This document shows, piece by piece, positions 42,423-53,659 of a DNA stretch of 64,000 nucleotides. The notes under the pieces are model-generated. The model was not told the origin of the DNA, ran no database searches, and saw only the letters and a list, made by a program, of their open reading frames with translations. The DNA lies in contig JAKCPI010011781.1 in NCBI GenBank assembly GCA_023213315.1, positions 1-64,000 on the forward strand. The letters are read 5' to 3'. This DNA is from Euborellia annulipes. Taxonomy: Eukaryota > Arthropoda > Insecta > Dermaptera > Anisolabididae. Made by a program: the position numbers and the translations under genes. The number at the start of each line of letters is the position of its first letter. Within the stretch, counting starts at the first letter, position 1.

Positions 42423-43107
42423 ACTTTCTCTTACCTATGTATATATGTAATATATATATAGAGAGAAAGTATTGGATTCATGTCAAAAATTCGATGTCGA
42501 GATTTTGATGGATCTTTACGTTTTGAGGTCCCCTGAATCCAAAAAAGTGATTTTCGCGACATGGTCTGTCTGTCTGTGTGTCTGTGTGTGTCTGTGTGTC
42601 TGTGTGTGTGTGTGTGTGTGTTCAATTTTAAGCATGAAGGAATTGAGCTACGAGGTTGAAATTTTATATTTAAGTTAGGCAGCCCCCGGGACCGGAAAAA
42701 TAAGCTTTTAATCAAAATCGGCCAAAGAGTACTAGTACTTTACTGATGTACTTTTTCAGTTTTTTTCGATTTTCTCAAAATTCGCTCTAACGATTTTGAT
42801 TAAAATTCAAAAATCAATTATTTTTTAGATGCTCTTTCAAATGTATATTCTCGTTTTGCCCTCAAAATTGTTTGAAGCACACTTTACTCTTGTGCTTCAT
42901 AAGAAAGATAGGACAAATGGTTGCCATGGTAACAAAATATAAATATTTTCCCATACTTATAAATTTTACATCTGAATTCAAATATTTCCTACTGCCGGGA
43001 ACTAAATACATGTCGACACAAAAAATCTGGTGTGACTGGCGCACAGCATTTAACTTTCTCTTACCTTCGGTAATCGAAAGTTATGTACTGTGCTTGTCAC
43101 ACCAGAT
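42423..43107 (+). mobile_element. Element A with the terminal hairpin inverted
   Basis: The body is in the same orientation as at 12147, but the hairpin (43027-43105) reads CTGGTGTGACTGGCGCACAG ... CTCTTACCTTCGGTAATCG ... TGCTTGTCACACCAG, the reverse complement of the usual hairpin. It sits in the transposon at 41832-43297. Confidence 0.9.
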
Positions 43108-43540
43108 TTCTTTTCTTATTTAATGTCATGGTTGCTAAAATATTCAAAAATATTAAAGAGAAACATGTTTACACTCACTGCGCCATTATGACTGCGCCTT
43201 AGCAGCAAGTTTACCATGGATTTTCAATGTTTCATATAGGATTTCAATTCAAGTAAGTATCAACGAAATCCATGATTCAGGTCCGAGAAGTGTTCCTTAT
43301 TAGTAGGAACAAGTTGAAAAAACTGACGGGTTTGTTAACAGCGACAGGGAACATCTGGATCAAGAAATTTCTGTGAATCAGCAGAAGAGCCCCCAGGTCA
43401 TCTCATAAAGAACTGTGGAGCCCTGATCTAAAGAGAAGAATAATATGGCGAGCATATTGTCTGTCATCAAAAGAGCTTCCATCCTTTAAGAACTACACCA
43501 ACTTTTTGGAAGCCACCGGTCTGGAAAGGATCGTCTGAAC

Positions 43541-44189
43541 GGGGAGTTATAGCGTGAGAAAATGCTAGAAAGTGGGGCACAATAGATCCAGGAGGTCGCA
43601 GTGTGTGGCACAATACCCCTACGAAGAACTCTATCTATCTTTGCTTATTCCTTGCCTTCTACGTCACTCATTGCATGATGCGGGAACTCTATTTTCAAAA
43701 ATTGAAGCCGGTCCAATACAGTATTTAAGATATTTTGGTATCAATGAAATTCTAATTTCATTATTATAATAATAGGGTGGAATGCGAGAGATGTGCTTAT
43801 ATTTTTATTTTAATCTTTTAAATAGATTTAAACAAACGCAGCAAAAAAAAAAAGAGCAATAAAACAAAAATCCAATTTAATTGTAGGAATTAAGTGTTTG
43901 TATCAGTGATAATAATTTATTTTAAATTGAAATTCAAATTAGGATTATTGTATTTATTTACATTCTGTTTGTGTGTGTGAGTGTGAAACATGCAAAGTCT
44001 ATTTTATTCATTTCACTGGGGATATGATTTATATATATTTATATATAAATAAAATAAATATAAATCCCATCTTAATCTCTTACCATTTAGTTATTTTTTT
44101 TTTTTATTTATATTTTTTATAATAAATACAGTATATGAAAAATAAATGACGTCATCAGTTGCGAATTTTTTTTTAAATTGTTTACATAA
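43541..44189. other. Gene-free AT-rich spacer
   Basis: Nothing recognised beyond AT-rich runs. Confidence 0.4.
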
Positions 44190-44523
44190 ATTATTATTAT
44201 TATCAATTTCCTATCGGGCCCCCGGGTGTGGCATGGTAGGTAGCGTGCCTACCTCCTATGCCAAACGTCGCGGGTTCGGACCCAGGCAGTCCGATGATTT
44301 TATTTAACCCATATAACGCCGCATTTTTTCCTCGAACCAAATTTAATGAAATTTATAATATTTACTATTTTAGATGTTCTGAATCTAAAAAAGTGAAAAT
44401 TATAATTTTATCTCTACATAATTAAGCAGGGGAGCATGTTGCATTTGCGCAACGTTGGCGTTTAACGCTATCAAAATCATGACAATTTTTTTAAATTTAT
44501 TTTATTTTTATTTTTATATTTTT

Positions 44524-45035
44524 ACTTTCTCTTACCTATGTATATATGTAATATATATATAGAGAGAAAGTATTGCGATCATGTCAAAAATTCGATGTCG
44601 AGATTTTGATGGATATACATGTTTTGAGGTCCCCTGAGTCCAAAAAAAGTGGGTCCCGCAAATTGGTCTGTGTGTGTGGTGTGTGTGTGTGTGTGTGTGC
44701 GTGTGTCTGTATGTGTGGACAGATTTTTAGCATGAAGGAATTGAGCTACCGGATTGAAATTTTATATTTAACTTAGGTACCTTTGAAGAATCTCAAAATA
44801 AGCTTTTGAACAAAATCGGCCAAAAAGTACTAGTACTTTACTGATGTACTTTTTCAGTTTTTTTCGATTTTCTCAAAATTCCCTCCAAGGATTTTTTTTT
44901 AAATTCGTAAATCAACTATTTTTTAGATGCTCTTTAAAATGTATATTCTCATTTTGCCGTTGAAATCTTCTGAAGACCACTTTACTCTTGTTCTTCATAG
45001 GAAAGATAGAAATGGTTGCCATGGTAACGGAATTT
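44524..45035 (+). mobile_element. Element A, truncated at the right
   Basis: Left end ACTTTCTCTTACC through GGTTGCCATGGTAAC; terminal hairpin missing. Confidence 0.85.
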
Positions 45036-45093
45036 AAATCTTTTTCTTTTTATTAGATTAAAAAATCAATTATTATTTAAATTCCCATTTATT

Positions 45094-45767
45094 ACTTTCT
45101 CTTACCTCTATATATATGTTAATATATATAGAGAGAGAAAGTATTGGATTCATGTCAAAAATTCGATGTCGAGATTTTGATGGATATACACGTTTTGAGG
45201 TCCCCTGAATCCAAAAAAGTGGTTTTCGCGACATGGTTTGTCTGTCTGTCTGCCTGTCTGTCTGTGTGTCTGTCTGTGAACAAAATATCTCAAGAACGAA
45301 AAGAGCTAGGAGGTTGGGATTTTATATTTAAGTTAGGCACCCCCCTGGGACGTGACACGAAGCTTTTGAACAAAATCGGCCAAAGAGTACTAGTACTTTA
45401 CTGATGCACTTTTTCAGTTTTTTTCGATTTTCTCTAAATTTGCTCCAACGATTTTTTTTTAAATTCAAAAATCAATTATTTTTTAGATTCTCTTTAAAAT
45501 GTATATTCTCATTTTGTGATTGAAATCTTGTGAAGACCACTTTACTCTTGTACTCCATAGAAAAGATAGGAGAAATGGTTCCCATGGCAACAAAATATAA
45601 ATATTTTGCCATACTTATAAATTTTTACAACTTGAAAACCGAATGTACCGTACTGTCGGAAACTAAATACATGTCGACACAAAAAATCTGGTGAGACAAG
45701 CACAGTACACAACTTTCGATTACCGAAGGTAAGAGAAAGTTGTGTGCTGTGCGCCAGTCACACCAGA
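45094..45767 (+). mobile_element. Element A, full length
   Basis: ACTTTCTCTTACC to CAGTCACACCAG with the usual hairpin orientation, about 60 bp from the previous copy in the same direction. Confidence 0.9.
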
Positions 45768-46102
45768 TTTTTTTATTTTATTTGTGTCTTTAATTGCTTA
45801 GGAGAAAACATATATATCTCTCTCTCTCTCTCACTTGCAAACATTATCGCCTGTCTCTCCGCCTTCTCTCATAGACCTAATGTTAATTTCCTATAGGGAT
45901 TTGTATGTTAATTTCGATTCAAAAGGGGGTCCCCTTTGAAACTTTTTAGGCATTTAAAATTTTTTTTCCAATTCCTATGAAATTTTGTATTTATTTACGA
46001 TTCTATATTGTGTATAAAATGTCCAAATATGAGATTAAAATTTTGAAAAATAACCATAGTTTATTTCAAGCAGTCAACATTTAAAATGCAAGTTTGAAAC
46101 TA

Positions 46103-46222
46103 AGGTGCTATCGGAAACTAAATATATCTCGACACAAAAAATCTGGTGTGACCAGCACGGTGCACAACTTTCTCTTACCGAAGGGTAAGAGAAAGTTGTG
46201 TGCTGTGCGCCAGTCACACCAG
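46103..46222 (+). mobile_element. Element A terminal fragment with symmetric hairpin
   Basis: GGTGCTATCGGAAACTAAAT then a hairpin at 46143-46221 in which both arms carry CTTTCTCTTACC / GGTAAGAGAAAG. Other copies have an asymmetric pair of arms. Confidence 0.8.
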
Positions 46223-46289
46223 ATTTTTTTTAATAATAATTAGATTTTTTTTAGATTAAATATAATTTTAATTTTGTAAATGATATTTT

Positions 46290-46995
46290 TCACTACATTT
46301 TTCGAGAAGTGGTACTAAAGTACCTAAACTTGAGCATAACACACAATGAAACGTCTGGCTATGGCAATACCGACATCTTTCCTGATTCATTTTTTTTAAT
46401 TACATGAACAGGAGATCTATTTGAAATTTTAATATCTAGTGGGTTTGATGATCCGGAACATGGGCATAACTAGAAAATTTGGCTGGGGGGGAGGGCATGG
46501 GACAAGCCATCCTCGCTGGGGGGCGGCCATGGGACCAGCTATCCTCCGGGAGGCCTGAAAAGCACCATCTTTTCTCAATTTTCTTTGGGACAGGGAGTTC
46601 TCTGGGGGGGGGGGGCCCTAGTTATGCCCATGTCCGGGAGAATTAAAATTTCCTTGAGATCTTGAGTTATTTGCAACTGTTAAAAGTTCAATTGCTATAG
46701 ATCTTCTAAAGTGTAAAAGAACTTGATGGTCCTTTCCACTTATTTTTTTATGGAGGCCCCATGAATTTGAGATTGCTAATTCAATAGCATTTGAAAAAAT
46801 AGGCCACCAACACTTTTTTAATTTTATAGAAATCCTATATTCGGACATCTTGCGATCAAGCAAATCAACACCCCCCCCCATTATCATATTATAATTCCTA
46901 ATTAAATTTGGTGCAGGTATTGAAATTTTTTTTTCTTTACGTGAATATCTTTTTAGTTGTGTGATGGGTCCATCATGTCTCCTAAATCTTCAACT
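46290..46995 (-). pseudogene. piggyBac transposase C-terminal remnant
   Basis: Minus strand: KRYSRKEKKISIPAPN, then GGGVDLLDRKMSEYRISI, then CWWPIFSNAIELAISNSWGL, the conserved MGGVDLLDR ... YR ... WWP/WR segment of DDE_Tnp_1_7 transposases. Past the inserted short element (46458-46633) a frame reads YCHSQTFHCVLC, matching the Cys-rich C-terminal finger. A frameshift before this finger and loss of the catalytic core make it inactive. Confidence 0.85.
46458..46633. mobile_element. Short inverted-repeat element in the piggyBac transposase
   Basis: ACATGGGCATAACTA and TAGTTATGCCCATGT are exact inverted ends. CCGGA / CCGGG flank it. Relative of 1591-1823. Confidence 0.8.
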
Positions 46996-47872
46996 TTTTT
47001 ATTTCATCAGAGTTAAAATTTTCTTTCTAATCATTGTAAAAAATATGTTTTCAAGAAAGATGGATTTTGATCAGGGATAACGCCAACGTTCCGCAAACGC
47101 AACGGCCTAATTTCTACCTATATAACATGGACACACGAATTAAAATTAATTGAAACATGACAAAAACATTATTTATAAGGTATTTACTTAGTTTTTATGA
47201 AAAAAAATTCTAGAATAAATCCTTAGTTTTAAAATTATATCAAATAGAAAAAAGAAGCCAAAAATCTTGCACGAATTAACTCATATAATAATTTTAAATG
47301 AAATAGCTACAGAGTTTTTTTTTATATTTAGACAAATTTTATTTAATAAAAATATTTAAAAGTATTATAAAAAAAATTGTAAACTTGGTGTTGCGTTTGC
47401 GCAACGTTGGCTTGATATGGGTTAAGCCATTTGGATACCAGATGGCTTAAATAGAAATGCCTGAACCCACAATAAATAATATATATTACAACGGTTATCG
47501 TCTAAAGTCTTAAATGGCCTAAGTTGCCGAAAAGACTGTGTGAATGTGTGTGTGAGTGTGAGTGCGAATGAGAAAAAAGTGTGAATGTTTTTAAATAAAA
47601 AAAAAAAAATTTCCTATCGGGTACCCCGTTTATTTGCCCGAGGCACTTTCGTGCTCGAAGACACACACCATCAAACCCAACCCGGTCTCTCGCCGTAGCC
47701 ATCTACCGGCACCCCGTGAAGTTACATTACTTAATAACTCTATCTCCTCGTCCTGCTTTCGTCTCTAGCTGGTGAATTAATTCTTATTTCTTGTTTCACC
47801 AGGCTCCTTTTATCCAATCTCTTCTATGCTAGGGAAGAAGTCCTAGTTTAAGAGTTGGGACTCTCTCACCAC

Positions 47873-48349
47873 TAGGGCTGGACGGTAAACCGGTTTACCG
47901 GTAAAAATTTTTTACCGAAAACGCGGTAACGAACCTCTAATTCGATAAAAACCGGTTTTTTTTCGAAAGTCGGTAAAAACCTATTTTTTCGGGCGGTAAA
48001 AAATTTTGGTTCGGCGAGAAAAAAAATGTCCCGTGGCGGCAAACCAAATTGTGGTTCCGCGGCGGCAAAAAATTGGCGTCTCTAAAAAAAAGGTAAAATA
48101 TTTTCCCGGCTGGGGAAAAATTTTGGTTCCGCGGGAGAAAAAAATGTTTCGGCAAAAAATAGGCTCTCTAAAAAAAAGGTAAAATATTTTTCCGGCCGGG
48201 GAAAAATTTTGGTCCCGCGAAAAAAAAATGTTCCGCGGCGGCAAACTTTGGTTCCGCGGGCGGTAAAAAATTTTTACCGACTTTCGAGAAAAACCGGTTT
48301 TTTTTCATTATCGAGGTCGGTAATGAAAATCCATTACCGTCCAGCCCTA
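47873..48349. mobile_element. hAT-type MITE with 8-bp duplication
   Basis: Ends TAGGGCTGGACGGTAA and TTACCGTCCAGCCCTA. CTCACCAC at 47865-47872 and 48350-48357. The interior is a fold-back of GGTAAAAATTTTTTACC and CGAAAGTCGG units. The related sequence near 50335 (CTCAGCAC) lacks the insertion. Confidence 0.9.
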
Positions 48350-48465
48350 CTCACCACCTCCTGCATCACTGAGAGCGAACCTTCTTTTAAGTGCCTCCCA
48401 CAATACGGGATGTCACAGCAACTCCCTCTCCTCGTAGAGTTGCCCGGGGACTATTGTAGTGAGAT

Positions 48466-48900
48466 CGTTTACATAAAGATCAAATTACCCTGGACACAAA
48501 AATGATATTTTTTTAAATGTTCACTTCATGAGTCAATTCTTCTTAATTTAGAGTTGAAAAAAATAAATATGACAAAGAAAATTTTTTTCAAGATTTGTTT
48601 AAGTCATCACCCCTTAAAAATATGCAGATAGTTGAAATACATAGAAAGTTTCAGCCCAATCAGAGGGCATTTACGTAGATGGGCCTCAAACGACTTAAAG
48701 TTTAGAAAAATCGAAATTTTTCAGTTTATTTTTCGCGTTGGTCAACCTGAATGTAATTTTTTTTTACCATCCCTAAATGCAAATAACATATATTTACGAT
48801 ATTCTTTAGCTTTCAAAAAATTATTCATTATAATTAACGAAATATAAAAGAAATTCTGGTAAAAAAAATCTGGTGTGATGGTCTCACAGCACACAACTTT
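48466..48900. repeat. Unit duplicated at about 50466-50945
   Basis: ACATAAAGATCAAATTACCC ... AAATATGACAAAGAA ... CATTTACGTAGATGGGCC ... AAATAACATATATTTACG is repeated with small differences near 50461-50900, including the adjoining SINE-2 part and a reversed element A hairpin. It is a duplicated composite. Confidence 0.7.
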
Positions 48901-48934
48901 CTCTTATCTTTTGTAATCAAATTTGCCCTAAGGA

Positions 48935-49215
48935 AGAGAGATAAAGAAGGTTCTCTCTCAGTAAAGGATTTTTCAAAGGGAGTCCCTCCTCAAACTAGAA
49001 CATCCTCCCTAGCATAGAAGAGATTGGATAAAAGGAACCAAAAATAAGGATTAGCTAAATATCTAGAGACGAAAGAAGGAGGAGGAGTTAGAAATCGGAA
49101 TGATGTAACTTCACGGGGTGCCGGTAGATGGCTACGGCCAGAGGCCGGTTTGAGGTGTGTGCCTTCATGCACGAAAGCATCCTCGGGATCCCGATAGGAA
49201 TTCCAAATTATAATA
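48935..49215 (+). mobile_element. SINE-2 fragment
   Basis: AAGAAGGTTCTCTCTCAG ... GAACATCCTCCCTAGC ... ATGTAACTTCACGGGGTG ... CCTCGGGATCCCGATAGG. Confidence 0.8.
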
Positions 49216-50189
49216 ATCTAGCTTTTGTAACTTATAATACAGGTGATTGTAATTCACATTTTTTGGGGAGGGGTTTTTTCAGAAACCATGGGCGAGGAAG
49301 AGGGGGGGTTGCGTATTTAGCCCGATTTTTTTTTGTTTTTTGAGAATCCGTAAAGATAATCTTCATCTCTTAGTTGATGATCAGACATGCAATAGGCAGG
49401 CCTATTTGAAGCATCATCAAAGAGAGAGCGGATTATAATCAGCCTTTGAAGGAATTTTTTTCTTTCTTTCTTTTCGTAAAGGATAATTAATCAAGGCGGG
49501 CGAAACTTTCAATTTATGATCACTCTCCCAACCCATCCCATTATTGCAAAATGCTTTTAAAACCCAAAAGAGCGAATTATTAAATTCTAATTAATATTAA
49601 TAATAATGCGTTAAACTTTATTCATTAGACCGAAATTGTATAGTAGTTATTATATGAATCTTTTGAAAGGACGTAAATCGTAATTTCGTGAAGGGGGGGG
49701 GGGGGAGTGTGACCTCTTGACTTTCTCTCTCTAGCGTTCGCCCCCTGGCTCATTAAACACCAATAAATAATCAAACTAATTGTGATAAACACAAACACAT
49801 TTATTTCACTTCATATCTCTTTTTTTTTTTAACCTAATAATAAAATGAAGATAAATTTGAATGATGTTATGTACCAGCCTAATCACAAAAAATATATTAT
49901 TATATCAACCTGATGTTGTTGGTTACAATGTTTTAGATTTTGATTTATTGATTTATTAATTAACTAACTTCGCGAACCGCCTTCGGCGGCTGAGCCTCGT
50001 CTTAAGCTGTAATTTTTCGGCCAATGAATGTTTTATTAAAGGGAAGAGGCGTACAATGGGGTGGACATCCTCTTCTAAGTTACTTCTCATTAAATAATTC
50101 TTTCTCTTTTGAGTTATTTTCAAATAATGCCATCTTGTTTTTTGCCTCTTTGGAATAGAGAAAATTTGACATTTTAATCTCACTTTTCA
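49216..50189. other. Gene-free stretch
   Basis: Contains a G-run near 49694-49707 and a short GC-rich CGAACCGCCTTCGGCGGC patch near 49973. No gene is recognised. Confidence 0.4.
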
Positions 50190-50465
50190 AAAAAATACAT
50201 TATTTTCTATCTCTAACTCCTCATGCGTTCATTTATATCTAGTGAAGTAATAATCCTTATTACTGGTTCAACCCGGTTCCTTTTATCCAATCTCTTCTAT
50301 GCTAGGGAAGATGTCCTAGTATAAGAAGGGACTCCCTCAGCACCGGCGTGTAGCCTACTCCTGCATCACTGAGAGCGAACCTTCTTTTCAGTACATGATG
50401 TCACAGCAAATCCCTCTCCTCGTAGAGTTGCCTGAAGGGACTATTGTGGTGAGATCGTTAACATA
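50190..50465 (-). mobile_element. SINE-2 copy (uninterrupted counterpart)
   Basis: ATTATTTTCTATCTCTAACT ... TTCTATGCTAGGGAAG ... CTCAGCACCGGCGTGTAGCC ... CATCACTGAGAGCGAACC. Paired with 47700-48465, it shows the empty site of the hAT element. Confidence 0.75.
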
Positions 50466-50859
50466 AAGATCTAATTACCCTGGACAACAAAAATGATATA
50501 TTTAAATGTTTCTTTCACTTCATGTGTCAATTCTTATTCATTTAGGGTTAAAAATAATAAATATGACAAAGAACATTTTTTTCAAAATCAGATGTTTGAA
50601 ATACATAGAAATAATCAAGTTTCGGCCCATTCAGAGGGCATTTACGTAGAGGGGCCTCAAACGACTTAAAGTTTAGAAAAATCGAATTTTTTGAGTTTAT
50701 TTTTAGCTTTGGACACACCTAATGCAATTTTTACCATCCCTAAATGCAAATAACATATATTTACGATATTCTTTAGCTTTCCAAAAATTATTCATTCGAG
50801 AAAATCTGTTAATAATTAACGAAATTATAAACAAAAGAATTATCAAATTCTGGTAAAAA

Positions 50860-51028
50860 AATCTGGTGTGATGGTCGCAAAGCACACAACTTTCTCTTAT
50901 CTTCGGTGATCAAAAGCTGTGTTCTCTGCTTGCCACCAGATTTTTTATGTCGATATTTATTTAGTTTTCGACAGTATGGTACATTTAAATTCAAGATATA
51001 AAATTTATAAACATAGAAAAATATTTAT
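50860..51028 (-). mobile_element. Element A fragment
   Basis: Hairpin CTGGTGTGATGGTCGC ... CTGCTTGCCACCAG then TGTCGATATTTATTTAG, reverse orientation. Confidence 0.7.
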
Positions 51029-51029
51029 T

Positions 51030-51292
51030 ATCGACTCCTTTCGAAGAATGCATCACTGAGAGGGAACCTTCTTTACGTGCCTTCCACAGAACGGGATGTC
51101 ACAGCAACTCCCTCTCCTCGTAGAGTTGCCTGGGGGCTATTATGGTAAGATCATATATATTCCAATCCAGAGCCTGCTTGAGGATTAAATAAATATTTTT
51201 ATTTAATGAAAAATCCCGCACGCCAAGGATTTGAACAAGGATCTTCTTTGCAGAAGCTGACACCCTGGCTCACTACACCAGCAAGCACCCCC
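51030..51292 (-). mobile_element. SINE-2 5' half
   Basis: CGACTCCTTTCGAAGAATGC through to the tRNA-like head (TACACCAGCAAGCACC). Head-to-head with the next SINE-2. Confidence 0.85.
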
Positions 51293-51434
51293 CCCTTGTA
51301 AAAGAATTACCCATATGTAAGATTATTACATAAAATATGTATATAATAGATCTATTATATAAATACAAGGGCACTCCGCTAGGGGGAGAACTTCGCTTCC
51401 CCCATTGGCTACCAATCATTTATATTCAATAGAG

Positions 51435-51990
51435 AGGGCTCGCTGGTGTAGTGAGCTAGGGTGTCAGCTTCTGCAAAGAAGATCCCTGTTCAAATCCTTG
51501 GCATGCGGGATTTTTCATTAAATAAAAATATTTATTTAATGTAAACAAATCCTCAAGCAAGCCCTGGATTGGAATATAGGATCTCACCACAATAGCCCTC
51601 AGGCAACTCTACGAGGAGAGGGAGTTGCTGTGGCATCCCGTCCTGTGGAAGGGACGTAAAGAAGGTTCCCTCTCAGTGATGCATTCTTCGAAAGGAGTAG
51701 GCTACACGCCGGTGCTGAGGGAGTCCCTCCTCAAACTAGGACATCCTCCATAGCATAGAAGAGGTTGGATAAAAGGAGCCGGTTGGAACCAGAAATAAGG
51801 ATTAGTTCACTAGCTAGAGACGAGAGCAGGAGGAGGAGTTAGAGATAGGAAATGATGTAACTTCACGGGGTGCCGGTAGATGGCTACGGCCAGAGGCCGG
51901 TTGGGTTTGAGGTGTGTGTCTTCGTACACGAAAGCACCTCGGGTAAATAAACGGGGATCCCGATAGGAATTTCAAATAATAATAATAATA
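51435..51990 (+). mobile_element. SINE-2, full length reference copy
   Basis: 556 bp. Starts GGCTCGCTGGTGTAGTGAG, a tRNA-like head with A-box region and B-box-like GTTCAAATCC, ends with an AAT repeat. 13-bp duplication ATATTCAATAGAG at 51422-51434 and 51991-52003. The body has palindromic AAATAAAAATATTTATTT and CACGAAAGCACCTCGGG near the end. No ORF is supported. Confidence 0.9.
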
Positions 51991-52003
51991 ATATTCAATA
52001 GAG

Positions 52004-52660
52004 TCTAAAGGACCTCTGATGCCGAAAAATACCTTAAAAAAAAAAAAAAAAACTGTTCGTCCCATGCTCTGACTGACACCCACAAGTGACATAAATAGTC
52101 AATAACAAAATTATGAGTATTTAAAAAAGAATATAAATTTATTTAAAAAAACATTTGTTCGTTAATTCATTTTCCACCTAGAAATTTAATCAAACAATAT
52201 ATATTTTATTACATTCACTAAAAAAGAGGAAGGAAAAGAAAAAACATCAAATGAAATGGGAATCAATTATTAGCGAATTTAAATTAAAAAAAAAAAAAAA
52301 AAAGATAGCAGACAGGTTGTCAGGAAACATTTAATTAGAGAGTGAGAGAGAGAGAGAGAAAGAGAATTCACCTTTTATTTCTGGCAATAAATTAAATTTA
52401 TTTTATTTAATATCAGGAATTCGTTAAATAATCCTAAGTATGTGTTTAATTAATAATCAATTACCGATAATCGATATCTTAAATATAATTAAGAATTCGA
52501 AATTTTTTTTTTTTTGGAATGATGATGCCTACTTCCATTATAAATAACAAAAAATGTATTTTGAAATTTTGTACAGATGATATAAACCTAAAAGATAAGA
52601 AGTAATTGATTTATTTTAAATAATTGAGGGTGTAATATTTTTTTTTGTCTTGTATAACAT
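52004..52660. other. Gene-free AT-rich spacer
   Basis: A GA tract near 52342-52364 and A-runs. Confidence 0.4.
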
Positions 52661-52686
52661 ATAATATTTTGTATATATTCTAAAAG

Positions 52687-53180
52687 GTGACGTTCTCCCG
52701 AGTAAAATGATATATCACACGTATATGTTTAAATAGATTATTTTATGTTGCACTTGGAGCATCACTAATTACCATATAAAGAAAGTAAAATTTAATTTTA
52801 ATGAATTTAAGATTTAAATATATTATTTAAAATAAATATATTATGATTTAATTAAGGGTTTCTCCTAATTATTTGTGAATATTATTATTTGTAAATTAAA
52901 ACTATTAATTAATTAATTTTGTAACCAAAATTCTATTATTATCAATACAAAAAAAAAAAATAATTGTGGGATTTAAGTCAAAATAAAATAAAAAATTAAT
53001 TTTAATTAATAAATTTAAATTTCGCATTTATTATTTAATAAAAATTAAATTTGTTTTGTTTTCTTTAATTAGCAACAATTATCGATGCTCCAAGTGCAAC
53101 ATTAAAAAATCATTTTTTAAACAAATTTCCAAAAGATTTAGATACAAGTGTTGTATATCATTTTACTCGGGAGAACGTGT
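52687..53180. mobile_element. Short element with long inverted ends
   Basis: ACGTTCTCCCGAGTAAAATG ... GCACTTGGAGCATC at the left and GATGCTCCAAGTGC ... CATTTTACTCGGGAGAACGT at the right. Comparison with 32586 suggests the inverted ends extend about 20 bp further out (CTGAAACTA). AT-rich, non-coding interior. Confidence 0.75.
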
Positions 53181-53321
53181 AGTTTCAGGATATATAAAAA
53201 TAAACTAGATGTTATCTAAAAAAAAAAATAAATAAATAAAATATTGCACAAAAATTGGCAGTAATTCAATTTTTTTTTTTTGTTTTATCAGTGAATGACC
53301 ACCATCACGATGGACAAAATC

Positions 53322-53346
53322 CTCTCTCTCTCTCTCTCTCTCTCTT
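53322..53346. repeat. CT microsatellite
   Basis: About twelve CT units. Confidence 0.85.
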
Positions 53347-53659
53347 GGAAAAATCACGTAACCACTCTGCAGTAAAATCGTTGTTTGTTCAGGTCCTCAC
53401 ACTCACTCAGCCACTCACTCAAGTGACCCGATATAATAGTAAACAATATATATATTTAATTTACAATAACACTCTGTTAAAATAAAATCTACTCATAAAT
53501 TTTAGAAATAAAAAAAAAATTTTTTTTTGATTAACTTAACAAAATATGTATTCTTTTATTTAATACTCATTTTCATAATTACCAATAAGAAGAAAAATAA
53601 TAATAAATAATGATTGTAGAAGATATTAAAAATTAAAATCGAAGCTATTATAAAAAATG

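Larger units (their letters stand above)
41832..43297. mobile_element. DNA transposon with about 120-bp inverted ends inside the LINE
   Basis: GAACACTTCTCAGACCTGAA ... TTTCGTTGATACTTAC ... GGCGCAGTGAGTGTAAACATG at the left recurs inverted at about 43164-43295. The interior carries a transposase remnant (42035-42308) and an element A. The target duplication is not certain. Confidence 0.75.
41598..43540 (+). pseudogene. LINE RNase H-like and C-terminal region, split by a transposon
   Basis: 41620-41831 gives GHPGLEGNKEADKLL ... SIWWDEHHPG ... TSDCLKLS. The GHxGxxGNxxAD motif is the RNase H active-site histidine segment of I/Jockey-type LINEs. After the insertion (41832-43297) the frame resumes RNKLKKLTGLLTATGN ... 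KELWSPDLKRRIIWRAY, with one internal stop. Frameshifts make it non-functional. Confidence 0.75.
44308..47421. mobile_element. piggyBac-family transposon, decayed
   Basis: TTAA at 44304-44307 and 47422-47425 with CCCATAT ... ATATGGG ends: the piggyBac signature. Subterminal GCGCAACGTTGGC occurs near 44453 and 47398-47411. It holds element A copies and a remnant of the transposase C-terminus on the minus strand; most of the transposase is missing. Confidence 0.9.
44219..47607 (+). mobile_element. SINE-1 split by a piggyBac element
   Basis: Head and B-box at 44219-44307, remainder at 47426-47607 with the GTGTGAGTGTGAG tract and A tail. 14-bp duplication AATTTCCTATCGGG at 44205-44218 and 47608-47621. 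The SINE's TTTAAGCC site became TTAA on each side of the piggyBac element. Confidence 0.9.
44190..48465 (-). mobile_element. SINE-2, outermost layer of a four-level nest
   Basis: Parts 44190-44218 (TTATTATTATTATC, the tail), 47622-47872 and 48358-48465 follow in the reverse SINE-2 order. A SINE-1 is inserted at AATTTCCTATCGGG, and a hAT element at CTCACCAC. Confidence 0.8.
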
